DNA of 9,423 bases from an uncultured Cytophagaceae bacterium (GCA_903960725.1 CAJCBY010000231.1:1-9423), one strand, 5' to 3'; positions 1-8,262 are shown, counted from the stretch's first letter. Made by a program: numbers and translations. Notes: a model not told the origin generated them from the sequence alone.

Positions 1-891
1 GTGGCTAACCTACGTAAAGCTTTTGCGGTTCGCATCAATAAATTGGATTGGATGAGCGCGGAGACAAAAGAAAAGGCTTTAGCAAAATTAAATGCCTTTA
101 CTCCTAAAATCGGATATCCCGACAAATGGAAGACTTATGATGGTTTAGAAATCAGTGGAACTGAGTTTTATGGAAATGTTCGCCGCGCAGGCGCTTGGGG
201 CTTCCAAGAAAACCTAGCACAATTAGGCAAACCAATTGACAGAAGCAAATGGGGTATGACTCCTCCTACAGTAAACGCCTATTACAGCCCTGTAATGAAC
301 GAAATCGTATTCCCAGCAGGTATCTTACAATTCCCTTTCTTCGCGGCTGACGCAGATGATGCGCTCAACTATGGTGGAATCGGTGCAGTAATCGGACACG
401 AAATGTCACACGGATTTGATGATTCAGGTAGTCAATACGACAAAGATGGAACGCTTCGTAACTGGTGGACGAAAGATGATTTAGCTAAGTTCAAGGCTAG
501 AACAGAATTATTAGGCAAGCAATTTGATGCTTATACGGTTCAAGATACCATCCACGTAAACGGTAAATTAACGATGGGAGAAAACATCGGTGATTTAGGT
601 GGATTGAATATGGCTTACGAGGCATTCAAAATGACAAAGCAAGGAAAGGCAACGAAGAAAATCGATGGTTTATCACCTGATCAACGTTTCTTCTTAGCTT
701 GGGCACAAGTTTGGAGAGGTTCATCTCTACCAGAATCAGAGGTGCAACAAGTACAAACGGATCCTCACTCACCTAACCAATACCGTACCATCGGTGCTCC
801 TGTAAACATGGATGCTTGGTACAAGGCTTTTGATGTGAAACCAGGAGATAAGTTGTACAAGAAGCCGGAAGATCGGATTAAGATTTGGTAA
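1..891 (+). CDS. M13 family zinc metallopeptidase (neprilysin/PepO-like), C-terminal part
   Basis: This is the C-terminal catalytic half of a neprilysin-type zinc endopeptidase, a family that cleaves peptides and small proteins, usually on the N-terminal side of hydrophobic residues. The visible 296 residues (numbered from base 1) carry the family landmarks in order: the substrate-binding NAYYSP segment (92-97), the HEMSH zinc motif (133-137, two His ligands and the catalytic Glu), and GENIGD (193-198), whose Glu194 is the third zinc ligand and Asp198 its partner. TDPHSPNQYR (253-262) supplies the transition-state His256 and the Arg262. The chain ends in Trp, as in neprilysin, but lacks the cysteine of the usual C-terminal CxxW. 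M13 enzymes are normally about 650-750 residues, so roughly 350-450 residues lie upstream of the window. The GTG at base 1 is therefore an internal Val codon, not a start. Any signal peptide is out of view. The family assignment is firm; the physiological substrate is unknown. Confidence 0.95.
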   Translation: MANLRKAFAVRINKLDWMSAETKEKALAKLNAFTPKIGYPDKWKTYDGLEISGTEFYGNVRRAGAWGFQENLAQLGKPIDRSKWGMTPPTVNAYYSPVMNEIVFPAGILQFPFFAADADDALNYGGIGAVIGHEMSHGFDDSGSQYDKDGTLRNWWTKDDLAKFKARTELLGKQFDAYTVQDTIHVNGKLTMGENIGDLGGLNMAYEAFKMTKQGKATKKIDGLSPDQRFFLAWAQVWRGSSLPESEVQQVQTDPHSPNQYRTIGAPVNMDAWYKAFDVKPGDKLYKKPEDRIKIW

Positions 892-894
892 GCT

Positions 895-946
895 AAGTCC
901 GGAGTCCGAAGGAATTTAGTCCGGACTCTTTCCCTCCGGACTTTTT
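895..946 (+). terminator. Repeat-rich hairpin element after the M13 gene
   Basis: The element starts 4 bp after the M13 stop codon. AAGTCCGGAG (895-904) pairs perfectly with CTCCGGACTT (934-943), and T continues to 946, giving an outer 10-bp stem followed by a T run. A competing shorter hairpin pairs GAGTCCG (902-908) with CGGACTC (922-928), followed by TTT. AGTCCGGACT (918-927) is also self-complementary. The two 3' arms form a degenerate direct repeat, CCGGACT followed by CTTT or TTTT. I read this as an intrinsic terminator for the M13 gene, possibly in two alternative forms. The minus strand has no T tract in the matching position, so it should act in the plus direction only. Confidence 0.6.
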
Positions 947-950
947 AAAC

Positions 951-988
951 AAAAAGGAGGCAGCTCGTAGGGCTGCCTCCTTTTTTTT
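951..988. terminator. Bidirectional intrinsic terminator between convergent genes
   Basis: The sequence forms a perfect 14-bp inverted repeat: AAAAAGGAGGCAGC (951-964) pairs with GCTGCCTCCTTTTT (972-985), with a 7-nt loop (965-971). On the plus strand the stem is followed by a T run to 988. On the minus strand the A run at 951-955 becomes five T. It can therefore end transcripts of both the M13 gene coming from the left and the S9 peptidase gene coming from the right, whose stop codon is 23 bp away. The GC-rich core with flanking A and T tracts is a textbook rho-independent terminator. Confidence 0.9.
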
Positions 989-1010
989 AACCTTATTTCC
1001 ATTTTTCGAT

Positions 1011-3413
1011 TTACTTCACATATTTTTCCAACCATTGGAATTGCTCCCATAGCATGTGTAACACGTTTTCTTTTCCACGGTAGCTGTGCGCCTCGTAAGG
1101 AAGGTAGACAAAGCGAGTTGTTCCACCATTACCTTTCAAGGCAGCGTATAAACGCTCTGAGTTGATCGGGAATGTACCCGTGTTGTCGTCTTGCTCGCCG
1201 TGCACTAATAAAATCGGTTCTTTGATTTTATCCGCATAGCTGAAAGGACTCATTTCAAAGTATAACTGAGGAGCTTGCCAGTAGGTGCGATCCTCGTTTT
1301 GGAAACCAAAAGGAGTCAAGGTACGGTTATATGCCCCACTGCGCGCGATACCTGCTTTAAATAAATCGGTATGCGCTAATAGGTTTGCTGTCATGAAGGC
1401 ACCATAACTGTGACCACCCACGGCCATACGCTTGCGATCGCCTACACCTAATTGAACTAAATGGTCAATTGCCGCTGAAGCATTCAAACGTAACTGATCC
1501 ACGAAATTATCATTGGGTTTTTTAGACGCATCCGTCGATACAATCGGCATCTCCGCATTGTCTAAAATCGCGTATCCTTGAGTCGCATAATAAATAGGTG
1601 ACGCCCAGCTAAGTGTGGTGAAACGGTCTTTGCTACCGCGAATTTGAGCCGCATCTGCCGCTGAATTAAATTCACGTGGATACGCCCAAATCAATACTGG
1701 CAATGGACCATCTTTCTCTTTGTTATAACCTTTGGGCAGATATAAATCCCCGGTTAAGTCTACGCCATCCGCACGCTTGTACTTGATTTTCTCCTTGGTG
1801 ATACCCACTAAATTCGGATAAGGATTTTCAAATTGTGTCAACGCTTTATCTTGAGCTGAATTCAGTAAATTCTTGATGAAATAGTTAGGCACCTCTGTTT
1901 GAGATTCCTTTCTACTTAAAACGATCAATTTATCTGCATCGATTACCTCTTCCACTTGCTCGAAATAACCCGGTTTAGCACGCCAAACAATCTCGTTCTT
2001 CTTCGTCGCTAAATCAAACTTTGCGATAAAAGGGAGATCCCCCTGGTCAGATGATCCCACTGGGTTATTCATCAAAATTTTAGTTCCGTTATCCGTGAAT
2101 TGTATCACATCACGACCCAAGGCATTTTTTGTCAACACGGGACTTCCCGGATTGCGGTAAGCATCAGTAATGTTTCGCTCATACAAAACGTCCAATGTAC
2201 CATCAGCAGGAGAATAACGACTTACTTTTGATGTTTGCTTACCACGTAACACCTCTGTCACTAAAGCCACTTTATTATTTCCCCAAATCACGCCAGAAAA
2301 ACGAGTCTTTGTTTTAAATAATTCTTTTGCCTCTTGCGTGAAAGGAGCAGACATCGAATAAACCGCATCATGAAACTCTACTTGCTTCTTAATGAAACCA
2401 CTATCTAATGGCATCGCATACACTAAGGATGCCGGCTCATCATCTCTCCAATCAAATCCTCTTGGCACATTTTGTACGTTATCATTTCCAGATGGAGCGC
2501 TTTCAGCAGACGGTAATTTGGCGATTTCTTTGATCATTTTACCGTCCAAATCAAGCACTTTCACTGTCGTAGGAAATCCATAGGCAGGTACTGCATACGA
2601 AAAAGGCTTCGCTACGGAACGCGTCAAAATATAGCGACGATCTGGAGATAATTGGAAGGAATTAAAAAGGGACGGCTCCCCTATTTTCTTGTTCACACCA
2701 TTTTTATACACCACTAATTGTGCCTCTGCATAATAGGAGAATAAACTCTCATCATAAGGAGATTTAATCAAATCCTGAAAGGTAGGTCTTGGCGCCGCTT
2801 TACCTACATTCTGCTGAATAGTAGGTCCTTTAGGCGTGATAGGACGCTTAGGAGCACCTGCTGCATCATGAGTCGTTACTTTATAAAGAATCGTTTGATC
2901 ATCTACCCACGTAAAGGCGTTTCCTAAGACTTGATTTAAGGGAGCGTTATTGATACGAGTGGCTTTTTTCGAAGCTATATCGATCACATATAAATCGACA
3001 CCATTCACCTCTGTTTGAGCGAACGCAATCTTAGTCTCTGAAGGATTCCATGAGATGGATCCAGCAGCCAAGTTTTTAGGTAAACCAGCTATATCTACTT
3101 TAGCACCAGTACGAATCGTTTGCAAGGTAATGCTGCTGATGGGACTTTGGCGAGACGGAGAAAAATTCAAGGGATTCAAGCGAAGACCAGCAATTTTCAT
3201 TTCTGGTTGACCCAGCTCCTCTACCGTAGGATAGGAATTACGACCTAATAATAACAAGTATTCTGCCTTGGAATCAATACGAACTAAGGGCGTGGGTTTC
3301 GCTAGCAATAAGTCTGAAATCGACTTAGGAGGCAATTGATAGGAATCGTCCTGCGCATAAGAGGCAGAAAAGGATAAGACGCTAAGCGCCATAATAAACA
3401 ATGATTTTTTCAT
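1011..3413 (-). CDS. Secreted S9 family serine peptidase, glutamyl endopeptidase-like (S9D)
   Basis: This is an 800-residue prolyl-oligopeptidase-family enzyme: an N-terminal beta-propeller gates an alpha/beta-hydrolase domain that cuts oligopeptides. Residues 1-21 form a signal peptide (MKK start, hydrophobic core, ending SYAQ), so the enzyme is exported, probably to the periplasm. The propeller spans roughly residues 40-530, and the hydrolase domain roughly 540-800. The catalytic triad is visible: Ser669 in GGHSYG, Asp742 in HGEQDDN and His776 in YEAHSY. The stretch ARSGAYNRTLTPFGFQ after the nucleophile and the PKGPTIQ segment (194-200) closely resemble plant chloroplast glutamyl endopeptidases, hence the S9D call. 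Preference for Glu (or Asp) at the cleavage site is inferred from that likeness. The length is normal and the frame intact. The ATG at 3413 is chosen because it begins the signal peptide; no Shine-Dalgarno is present. The gene follows susD on the same strand, with a hairpin terminator between them. Confidence 0.95.
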   Translation of the reverse strand: MKKSLFIMALSVLSFSASYAQDDSYQLPPKSISDLLLAKPTPLVRIDSKAEYLLLLGRNSYPTVEELGQPEMKIAGLRLNPLNFSPSRQSPISSITLQTIRTGAKVDIAGLPKNLAAGSISWNPSETKIAFAQTEVNGVDLYVIDIASKKATRINNAPLNQVLGNAFTWVDDQTILYKVTTHDAAGAPKRPITPKGPTIQQNVGKAAPRPTFQDLIKSPYDESLFSYYAEAQLVVYKNGVNKKIGEPSLFNSFQLSPDRRYILTRSVAKPFSYAVPAYGFPTTVKVLDLDGKMIKEIAKLPSAESAPSGNDNVQNVPRGFDWRDDEPASLVYAMPLDSGFIKKQVEFHDAVYSMSAPFTQEAKELFKTKTRFSGVIWGNNKVALVTEVLRGKQTSKVSRYSPADGTLDVLYERNITDAYRNPGSPVLTKNALGRDVIQFTDNGTKILMNNPVGSSDQGDLPFIAKFDLATKKNEIVWRAKPGYFEQVEEVIDADKLIVLSRKESQTEVPNYFIKNLLNSAQDKALTQFENPYPNLVGITKEKIKYKRADGVDLTGDLYLPKGYNKEKDGPLPVLIWAYPREFNSAADAAQIRGSKDRFTTLSWASPIYYATQGYAILDNAEMPIVSTDASKKPNDNFVDQLRLNASAAIDHLVQLGVGDRKRMAVGGHSYGAFMTANLLAHTDLFKAGIARSGAYNRTLTPFGFQNEDRTYWQAPQLYFEMSPFSYADKIKEPILLVHGEQDDNTGTFPINSERLYAALKGNGGTTRFVYLPYEAHSYRGKENVLHMLWEQFQWLEKYVK

Positions 3414-3425
3414 AGGATAGATTTA

Positions 3426-3460
3426 AACAAAAAAAGGTGGCTAATAAATTAGCCACCTTT
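3426..3460 (-). terminator. Intrinsic terminator after susD, just upstream of the S9 gene
   Basis: AAAGGTGGCTAAT (3433-3445) and ATTAGCCACCTTT (3448-3460) are a perfect 13-bp inverted repeat; in practice the AT-rich top opens into the loop. Read on the minus strand, the stem is followed by a run of seven T (A tract 3429-3435), then GTTT. It lies 15 bp beyond the susD stop and ends about 12-20 bp before the S9 start codon. It should therefore end most susCD transcripts, or attenuate readthrough into the S9 gene. On the plus strand the stem ends in only three T, so it is chiefly a minus-strand terminator. Confidence 0.85.
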
Positions 3461-3475
3461 AAATTACAAAATAAA

Positions 3476-4957
3476 TTATAATGGATTTTGTACGATCGAT
3501 GGATTTGCATTAATCTCACGACGAGGAATTAAGAATTCCCAACGCACATCACCTGGAGCTACATCAAATAATAAAGCTACAGAAGCAATCGCATTTGTAC
3601 CATTTCTATTCAATGCTACATTTGTACGCTTCAAGTCTAAGAAACGGTGTCCTTCACCCCAAAGCTCTACACGACGTTGAACTAAAATTTCATCAATTAA
3701 AGCAACACCCGTTTTAGTTGACTTCACATAACTAGCGTCACGTGTTTTTACTAAGTCAAATAATACTTGCGAAGCACCTGCAACATCGTTTAAACGAGCT
3801 TTTGCTTCTGCTTCAATTAAATACATCTCAGCCGCACGCATATAAGGAACATCTCCCATAGCTGAAGTAGATGGCGTACCTGGCAATCTGAACTTTTGAT
3901 TCAAGAATTTAGGACGAACACCTCCTGGAGGCACAATTGAGTTAGCTGCAGTAGGTGTCTCAACCCACATTTTAGCTCTTACGTCTGTAGCTGGAATTTG
4001 CTTGTACAATAAGCTATTAATAACCTTAGGGTACGTTCTAATTACAGTAGAGTTGTAGTTACAAGAAATGTAAGAGTGGTATCCACCGAAATACTCCGTT
4101 TGATCTTCTAAGTGATCAAAGCCCCACATCCATTCTGAATTCGCAATATCTTGGAATCCATCTTGGTACATAGTGGCCGTCATCGGAACATATCCCGCAC
4201 GTGCTTCTGCTGCAAACTTAGCTGCATTAGCCCAATCTTGTTGCACTAAAGCTACTCTTGCTTGTAAACCTTTCACCACACTTAAATTGATGTGAGATTT
4301 GTTTAAACGAGACGTAGTTAATAAAGCAGCCGCAGCCGCTAAATCTTTGTTGATCTGTGCATATACTTCTTCTACCGTATTACGTGGCTTTCCTTCTGTA
4401 GTAGGCTCTAAAACTAAAGGTACCCCTAATTGTGCATTAGGTTTAGCCGTTGCATCATAGCGCTTTCCGTATAATTGCACTAAGTTGAAATAACCGAAAG
4501 CACGTAATGCCAAAGCTTCTCCTTTTAATGTATTGCGATCAGCGGCAGGACCTACAGCCTTATCTAAATTAGCGATACCAATGTTCGCGTTACCGATAAT
4601 TCTGTAATACATTTCATACGGAAACTGTACTAATGTATTCACGTCAGAACGGTGTGCTGTCCAACGAGTCTCTCCTACGTGCCATGAAGCTGCTGTTGTT
4701 CCTAAAACCATATCCTCTCCCATATGATCAAGAATAATCATCATCGCTGGGTGACCAGAGTGACCTTGAGAACTCAAGTAACGTACGATAAACGAACGGT
4801 AAATACCGTTAATAGCAGATGCGGCATTCTTTGTAGTAGCATAAGCTGAACCTGCATCAATACTAGCCGTAGGGGTAGTATCTAAATACGTCTCTTCGCA
4901 AGATGAAAGTAATAATGCGAATACGAGCGAAAAGTAACCTAAATATTTCTTTTTCAT
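3476..4957 (-). CDS. SusD/RagB family nutrient-binding outer-membrane lipoprotein
   Basis: This is the surface lipoprotein partner of the SusC-like channel encoded just upstream; it forms the lid that captures ligand over the transporter. The 493-residue protein starts with a lipoprotein signal peptide. The lipobox is LLSSC with the lipidated Cys at position 20, followed by EE, in line with acidic residues near the Cys in surface-exposed Bacteroidota lipoproteins. Family landmarks are the N-terminal SusD helices, including GEALALRAFGYFNLVQLYG (146-164, TPR-like), the YMRAAEMYLIEAEA helix (372-385), RRVELWGEGHRFLDLKR (428-444), and the terminal FLIPRREINANP segment (475-486). Length is normal for the family. 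It is only 9 bp after the susC stop, so the two are almost certainly co-transcribed. The ligand cannot be read from the sequence: SusD proteins bind glycans, and RagB-type members bind peptides. Confidence 0.97.
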   Translation of the reverse strand: MKKKYLGYFSLVFALLLSSCEETYLDTTPTASIDAGSAYATTKNAASAINGIYRSFIVRYLSSQGHSGHPAMMIILDHMGEDMVLGTTAASWHVGETRWTAHRSDVNTLVQFPYEMYYRIIGNANIGIANLDKAVGPAADRNTLKGEALALRAFGYFNLVQLYGKRYDATAKPNAQLGVPLVLEPTTEGKPRNTVEEVYAQINKDLAAAAALLTTSRLNKSHINLSVVKGLQARVALVQQDWANAAKFAAEARAGYVPMTATMYQDGFQDIANSEWMWGFDHLEDQTEYFGGYHSYISCNYNSTVIRTYPKVINSLLYKQIPATDVRAKMWVETPTAANSIVPPGGVRPKFLNQKFRLPGTPSTSAMGDVPYMRAAEMYLIEAEAKARLNDVAGASQVLFDLVKTRDASYVKSTKTGVALIDEILVQRRVELWGEGHRFLDLKRTNVALNRNGTNAIASVALLFDVAPGDVRWEFLIPRREINANPSIVQNPL

Positions 4958-4966
4958 GATTCTATA

Positions 4967-7900
4967 TTATAAAGAGAATGATAGACCTAATACTAATGAC
5001 TTCGCAGGACTGTAAACGTTACTAGTTGTACCTGCAAAGTTCTGCTGAACGTTCATCCCACTTCTACGAGATAACATTAAGAAGTTTTCACCACTCGCAT
5101 ATACCTGTGCATTGTCGATTTTCAAACGATTCATTAACGATTTAGGTAAACGGTAAGATAAAGTCACCGTACGAATGTTCATAAAGCTTCCATCTATTAA
5201 CCAACGGTCTGAAGCAGCGTCAAAATCTGCGGTTCTACCCGCATCCATACGAGGAACGTTCGTTACATCACCTGGGTTAACCCAACGCTTCAAGATATCC
5301 ACGTGTTTTGCATTGTGGTAACCTGCACCCATTAAACCAGCATAGGCTCCATCATAAATTTTACCACCAATTTGGTATACCATCAAAGCCGTTAAAGAGA
5401 ATCCTTTGTAACGTAAAGACGTATTAACAGATCCAGTCAAATCAGCGATAGATGAACCATTATACCAATAACGTGCGTTAGCGATGTTATTCGTTAATGT
5501 GTCACCGTTAGCAGTGATACGAGAGTTAGAAGCTACATAAGAGATAGCACGGTACTCAGCCACACCCGTTTCTGGATTAACACCTTTGTACTCACGTAAC
5601 CAATAGTCATATAATGAACTACCTTCTTTTAATTTCTTTGTACCATCGATGATTTCCTTGCTTTCTGCAGGCATCTTCGTGATCTTGTTCTCTAACTTCG
5701 TTGCATTGAAATCAATATTCCAAACAAAATCCTTCGTACGAACTAAATCAGTTGCTAATTGTAATTCGATACCACGGTTGTACATAGAACCGATATTACG
5801 AGTCTCAGAACCAATACCTACTGATAATGGAAGAGGGACAGCAAAAATCAAGTTAGTAGACTTACGATCAAAATATTCAATCGTACCAGAAACACGGTTC
5901 TTGAACAAACCAAATTCTAAAGCTACGTCAAATGCCGTATTTGTTTCCCACTCTAACGTCTTACTACCTAAAGAAGATTGTAAAATACCTGGCTCAGTCG
6001 CATTATTCCAACCTAAAGCGTATAATGGCTGCCATGCATAATTACTAATTCCACCATCGTTACCTGTTTGGCCATATGAACTTCTTAATTTCAAGTTATC
6101 GATAAAGGTTAATTCCTTAATGAAATCTTCTTGATCTAAACGCCAAGCTGCAGAAGCAGAATAGAATGTTCCCCAACGCTTATCTTGGTAGAACTTAGAT
6201 GAACCATCACGACGAGCAGAGAATGAAACAAAATATTTCGAATCAAAATCATAGTTCAAACGAGAGAAATAACCTTCTACACGACGCATATCGTATTGCG
6301 ACGTTAAGTTAGTCGTCGTAGTGAAGTTAATTAACTCATAGTTACCATCTAAGATTTGTTGTGAGCGAGAACCATCTAGGCTGTTACTTACTAAGTTGTA
6401 GTTTTCATGACCAATTAAGGCATCCACGTTATGCTTACCAAATGAGTGATTATACGTTAATAACTGTGATAAGTTATAGTTCGTAATATTCTCAAATGAA
6501 TTCGATGCACGACCTGCCGGAGCGCCATCACCAATTTCTGGATTACCAAAAACAATAGAGTTTGCATTTGTGATATCCACACCTACGTTGCTAGTAAACT
6601 TGAAATCTTTCAAGAAAGAAATCTCTCCGAACGCACGACCACCTAAAAGGTTTCTACGGAAGAAGTTTTCATTTAACTCAGTTTCAGCAACAACGTGACG
6701 ACCACCATATTGTGGACGGTTAGATAAACCTAAGGCACTTAAGTTACCATAATCATAGCGATTTCTACCATTTTCCAATTTCAAGAATGAGCCTGGACTA
6801 GCCGGATCATACGCATAAACTGGGTAAATAGGTGCCATACCACGTGTAAAGAAGAATGGATTCACAAATGAAGATCCACCATCAGCTGTAGATTGGTTTG
6901 AAGTCGTCACGGTTGTGTTCATGTTTGCGCCCACTTTGAACCAATTGTTCATTTGGCTGTTCACATTTAAACGCGCTGTAAAACGATCATAATCAGATTT
7001 AATCTGATATCCTTTATCGTTCAAATAAGAAACAGACAAGAAGTAATCTGATTTTCCGTTCGATCCAGAGAAGTTAGCACTTACCTCATCACGAATACCT
7101 TGACGCATCACAGCTTTTTCCCAGTTTAAATCATCTGGGTTATAAATCATTTGAGCAGACGCATTTAATTTACCATCTGTTCCCACTAATTGTGCAAATG
7201 GAACGTTGTATACATTATATCCTGTTCCTACAATAGCGCCTAAACCAGCAGATGCTGTTGCATTCGCTGTTGCAATTGCCACAGGATTTGAAGCACGGTA
7301 AGCTAAGTTATTACGATTTGATTCCCACATTAAAGGATAATAATCCGCAGCACCTACACGGCTATATTCAGGTAAAGCACGCGTGTTAAAACCTTTCGTG
7401 TATTTAATATTAATCGAATTTTTTCCTTTCGTACCTTTTTTCGTAGTTACCATCACAACCCCGTTCGCAGCACGCGCACCATATAGAGCAGTGGAAGCTG
7501 CATCCTTTAAAACAGTGATTGATTGAATATCATCATTGTTTAAGTTTGCAATACTTGCTGAATAAGGAACACCGTCTACTACGTATAATGGTGCATTTGA
7601 AGATGAAATAGATCCAAAACCACGGATACGAACGTCTGGAGAAGAACCAGGTTGACCACCAGTAGACGTAGTCGTCACACCAGCAGAAATACCTTCTAAA
7701 GCTTGTCCAATGTTCGTTATAGGTCTAACCCCTAACTTTTCTGCATTAACAGAGGCAGATGAACCTGTAAATGAAGCCTTTTTAGCTGTACCAAAGGTTG
7801 TAACAACCACCTCATCTAACGTAGACTCAGAAGATGCTAAAGAAACGTTAATAACCGTACGATTTCCCACTCGAACTTCTTGAGGAGCATATCCCACTGA

Positions 7901-8119
7901 GCTAACGATTAGTACAGAGGTAGAGGAAACGGTTAGCTTGAATGAACCATCCGCATCCGTATTAGTACCTTTGCTTGTCCCTTTGATAGAGACGGTAACT
8001 CCCGGTAAAGACATTCCATCTTCTCCGGTAACCTTTCCGGTAATTGATCTATCTTGTGCTTGTAGTGGAATAATCGCCACTAACCACAAGAAGATACTCA
8101 CTAGTAATGTTTTTTTCAT
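4967..8119 (-). CDS. SusC/RagA family TonB-linked outer-membrane transporter
   Basis: This 1050-residue TonB-dependent channel imports the ligand captured by its SusD partner, using energy relayed by TonB-ExbBD. In order there are: a signal peptide (1-21, ending LQA before QDRS); a carboxypeptidase-regulatory-like domain (about 25-95, with ITGKVTGEDGMSLPGVTVSIKG), which marks the SusC subclass; a TonB box region, LDEVVVTTFGT (101-111); and a plug domain (about 115-228) with LYVVDGVPY (178-186) and the LKDAASTALYGARAANGVV stretch (204-222). The remainder is the beta-barrel with many alternating strands, ending in SLVLGLSFSL. There is no N-terminal STN domain, so signalling to an anti-sigma factor through this protein is unlikely. 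Length is typical and the frame is unbroken. The ATG at 8119 is fixed by the signal peptide; the leader is A/T-rich with no Shine-Dalgarno. It is the first gene of the susCD unit. The substrate is not determinable here. Confidence 0.97.
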   Translation of the reverse strand: MKKTLLVSIFLWLVAIIPLQAQDRSITGKVTGEDGMSLPGVTVSIKGTSKGTNTDADGSFKLTVSSTSVLIVSSVGYAPQEVRVGNRTVINVSLASSESTLDEVVVTTFGTAKKASFTGSSASVNAEKLGVRPITNIGQALEGISAGVTTTSTGGQPGSSPDVRIRGFGSISSSNAPLYVVDGVPYSASIANLNNDDIQSITVLKDAASTALYGARAANGVVMVTTKKGTKGKNSINIKYTKGFNTRALPEYSRVGAADYYPLMWESNRNNLAYRASNPVAIATANATASAGLGAIVGTGYNVYNVPFAQLVGTDGKLNASAQMIYNPDDLNWEKAVMRQGIRDEVSANFSGSNGKSDYFLSVSYLNDKGYQIKSDYDRFTARLNVNSQMNNWFKVGANMNTTVTTSNQSTADGGSSFVNPFFFTRGMAPIYPVYAYDPASPGSFLKLENGRNRYDYGNLSALGLSNRPQYGGRHVVAETELNENFFRRNLLGGRAFGEISFLKDFKFTSNVGVDITNANSIVFGNPEIGDGAPAGRASNSFENITNYNLSQLLTYNHSFGKHNVDALIGHENYNLVSNSLDGSRSQQILDGNYELINFTTTTNLTSQYDMRRVEGYFSRLNYDFDSKYFVSFSARRDGSSKFYQDKRWGTFYSASAAWRLDQEDFIKELTFIDNLKLRSSYGQTGNDGGISNYAWQPLYALGWNNATEPGILQSSLGSKTLEWETNTAFDVALEFGLFKNRVSGTIEYFDRKSTNLIFAVPLPLSVGIGSETRNIGSMYNRGIELQLATDLVRTKDFVWNIDFNATKLENKITKMPAESKEIIDGTKKLKEGSSLYDYWLREYKGVNPETGVAEYRAISYVASNSRITANGDTLTNNIANARYWYNGSSIADLTGSVNTSLRYKGFSLTALMVYQIGGKIYDGAYAGLMGAGYHNAKHVDILKRWVNPGDVTNVPRMDAGRTADFDAASDRWLIDGSFMNIRTVTLSYRLPKSLMNRLKIDNAQVYASGENFLMLSRRSGMNVQQNFAGTTSNVYSPAKSLVLGLSFSL

Positions 8120-8166
8120 AATGTTTTTAGTTTGAACAAATGATCAATAAATAAAAAATCGGACCG

Positions 8167-8197
8167 CTAACTTAAAGTAAAGTTAACAATTCAACAA
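8167..8197 (-). promoter_or_regulatory. Candidate Bacteroidota-type promoter for susCD
   Basis: On the minus strand a TTG (8195-8197) is followed after 20 nt by TAAGTTAG (8167-8174). The known Bacteroidota sigma consensus is TTTG at about -33 and TAnnTTTG at about -7, so the -7 box here has one mismatch and the -33 box is incomplete. Transcription would begin near 8160, giving a 5' leader of about 40 nt before the susC ATG. An alternative -7 box is TAACTTTA a few bases upstream, but it lacks a matching -33. The evidence is motif likeness and position only. Confidence 0.3.
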
Positions 8198-8216
8198 CAT
8201 TTATTTATAAAATGTT
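8168..8216. repeat. Two AT-rich inverted repeats upstream of susC
   Basis: TAACTT (8168-8173) and AAGTTA (8180-8185) form a 6-bp inverted repeat with a 6-bp spacer. AACATTT (8196-8202) and AAATGTT (8210-8216) form a 7-bp inverted repeat with a 7-bp spacer. They overlap the candidate -7 and -33 boxes of the susC promoter, so they could be operator half-sites for a dimeric regulator. Such short AT-rich palindromes also arise by chance in AT-rich intergenic DNA. The rest of the 197-bp gap (8120-8316) shows only the weak hairpin listed separately. Confidence 0.3.
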
Positions 8217-8262
8217 TACATAACAGCTTTAAAATTAAGTTACAGGTCAACGATTGGGTACG

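Noticed and set aside
1..3. GTG at the first base as the start codon of the M13 gene
   Set aside because: The protein begins in the middle of the M13 fold, and family members are more than twice as long; the codon is an internal Val at the window edge.
2392..2583. Plus-strand open frame of 63 codons inside the S9 peptidase gene
   Set aside because: It is antisense to a well-supported conserved coding region, has no recognisable domain, and looks like a chance frame.
5649..6041. Plus-strand open frame of 130 codons inside the susC-like gene
   Set aside because: It lies opposite the beta-barrel coding sequence, its translation resembles no known family and lacks gene-like features; it is an antisense shadow.
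7938..8135. Plus-strand open frame of 65 codons over the susC 5' end
   Set aside because: It overlaps the signal peptide and regulatory-like domain of SusC in antisense; there is no independent support.
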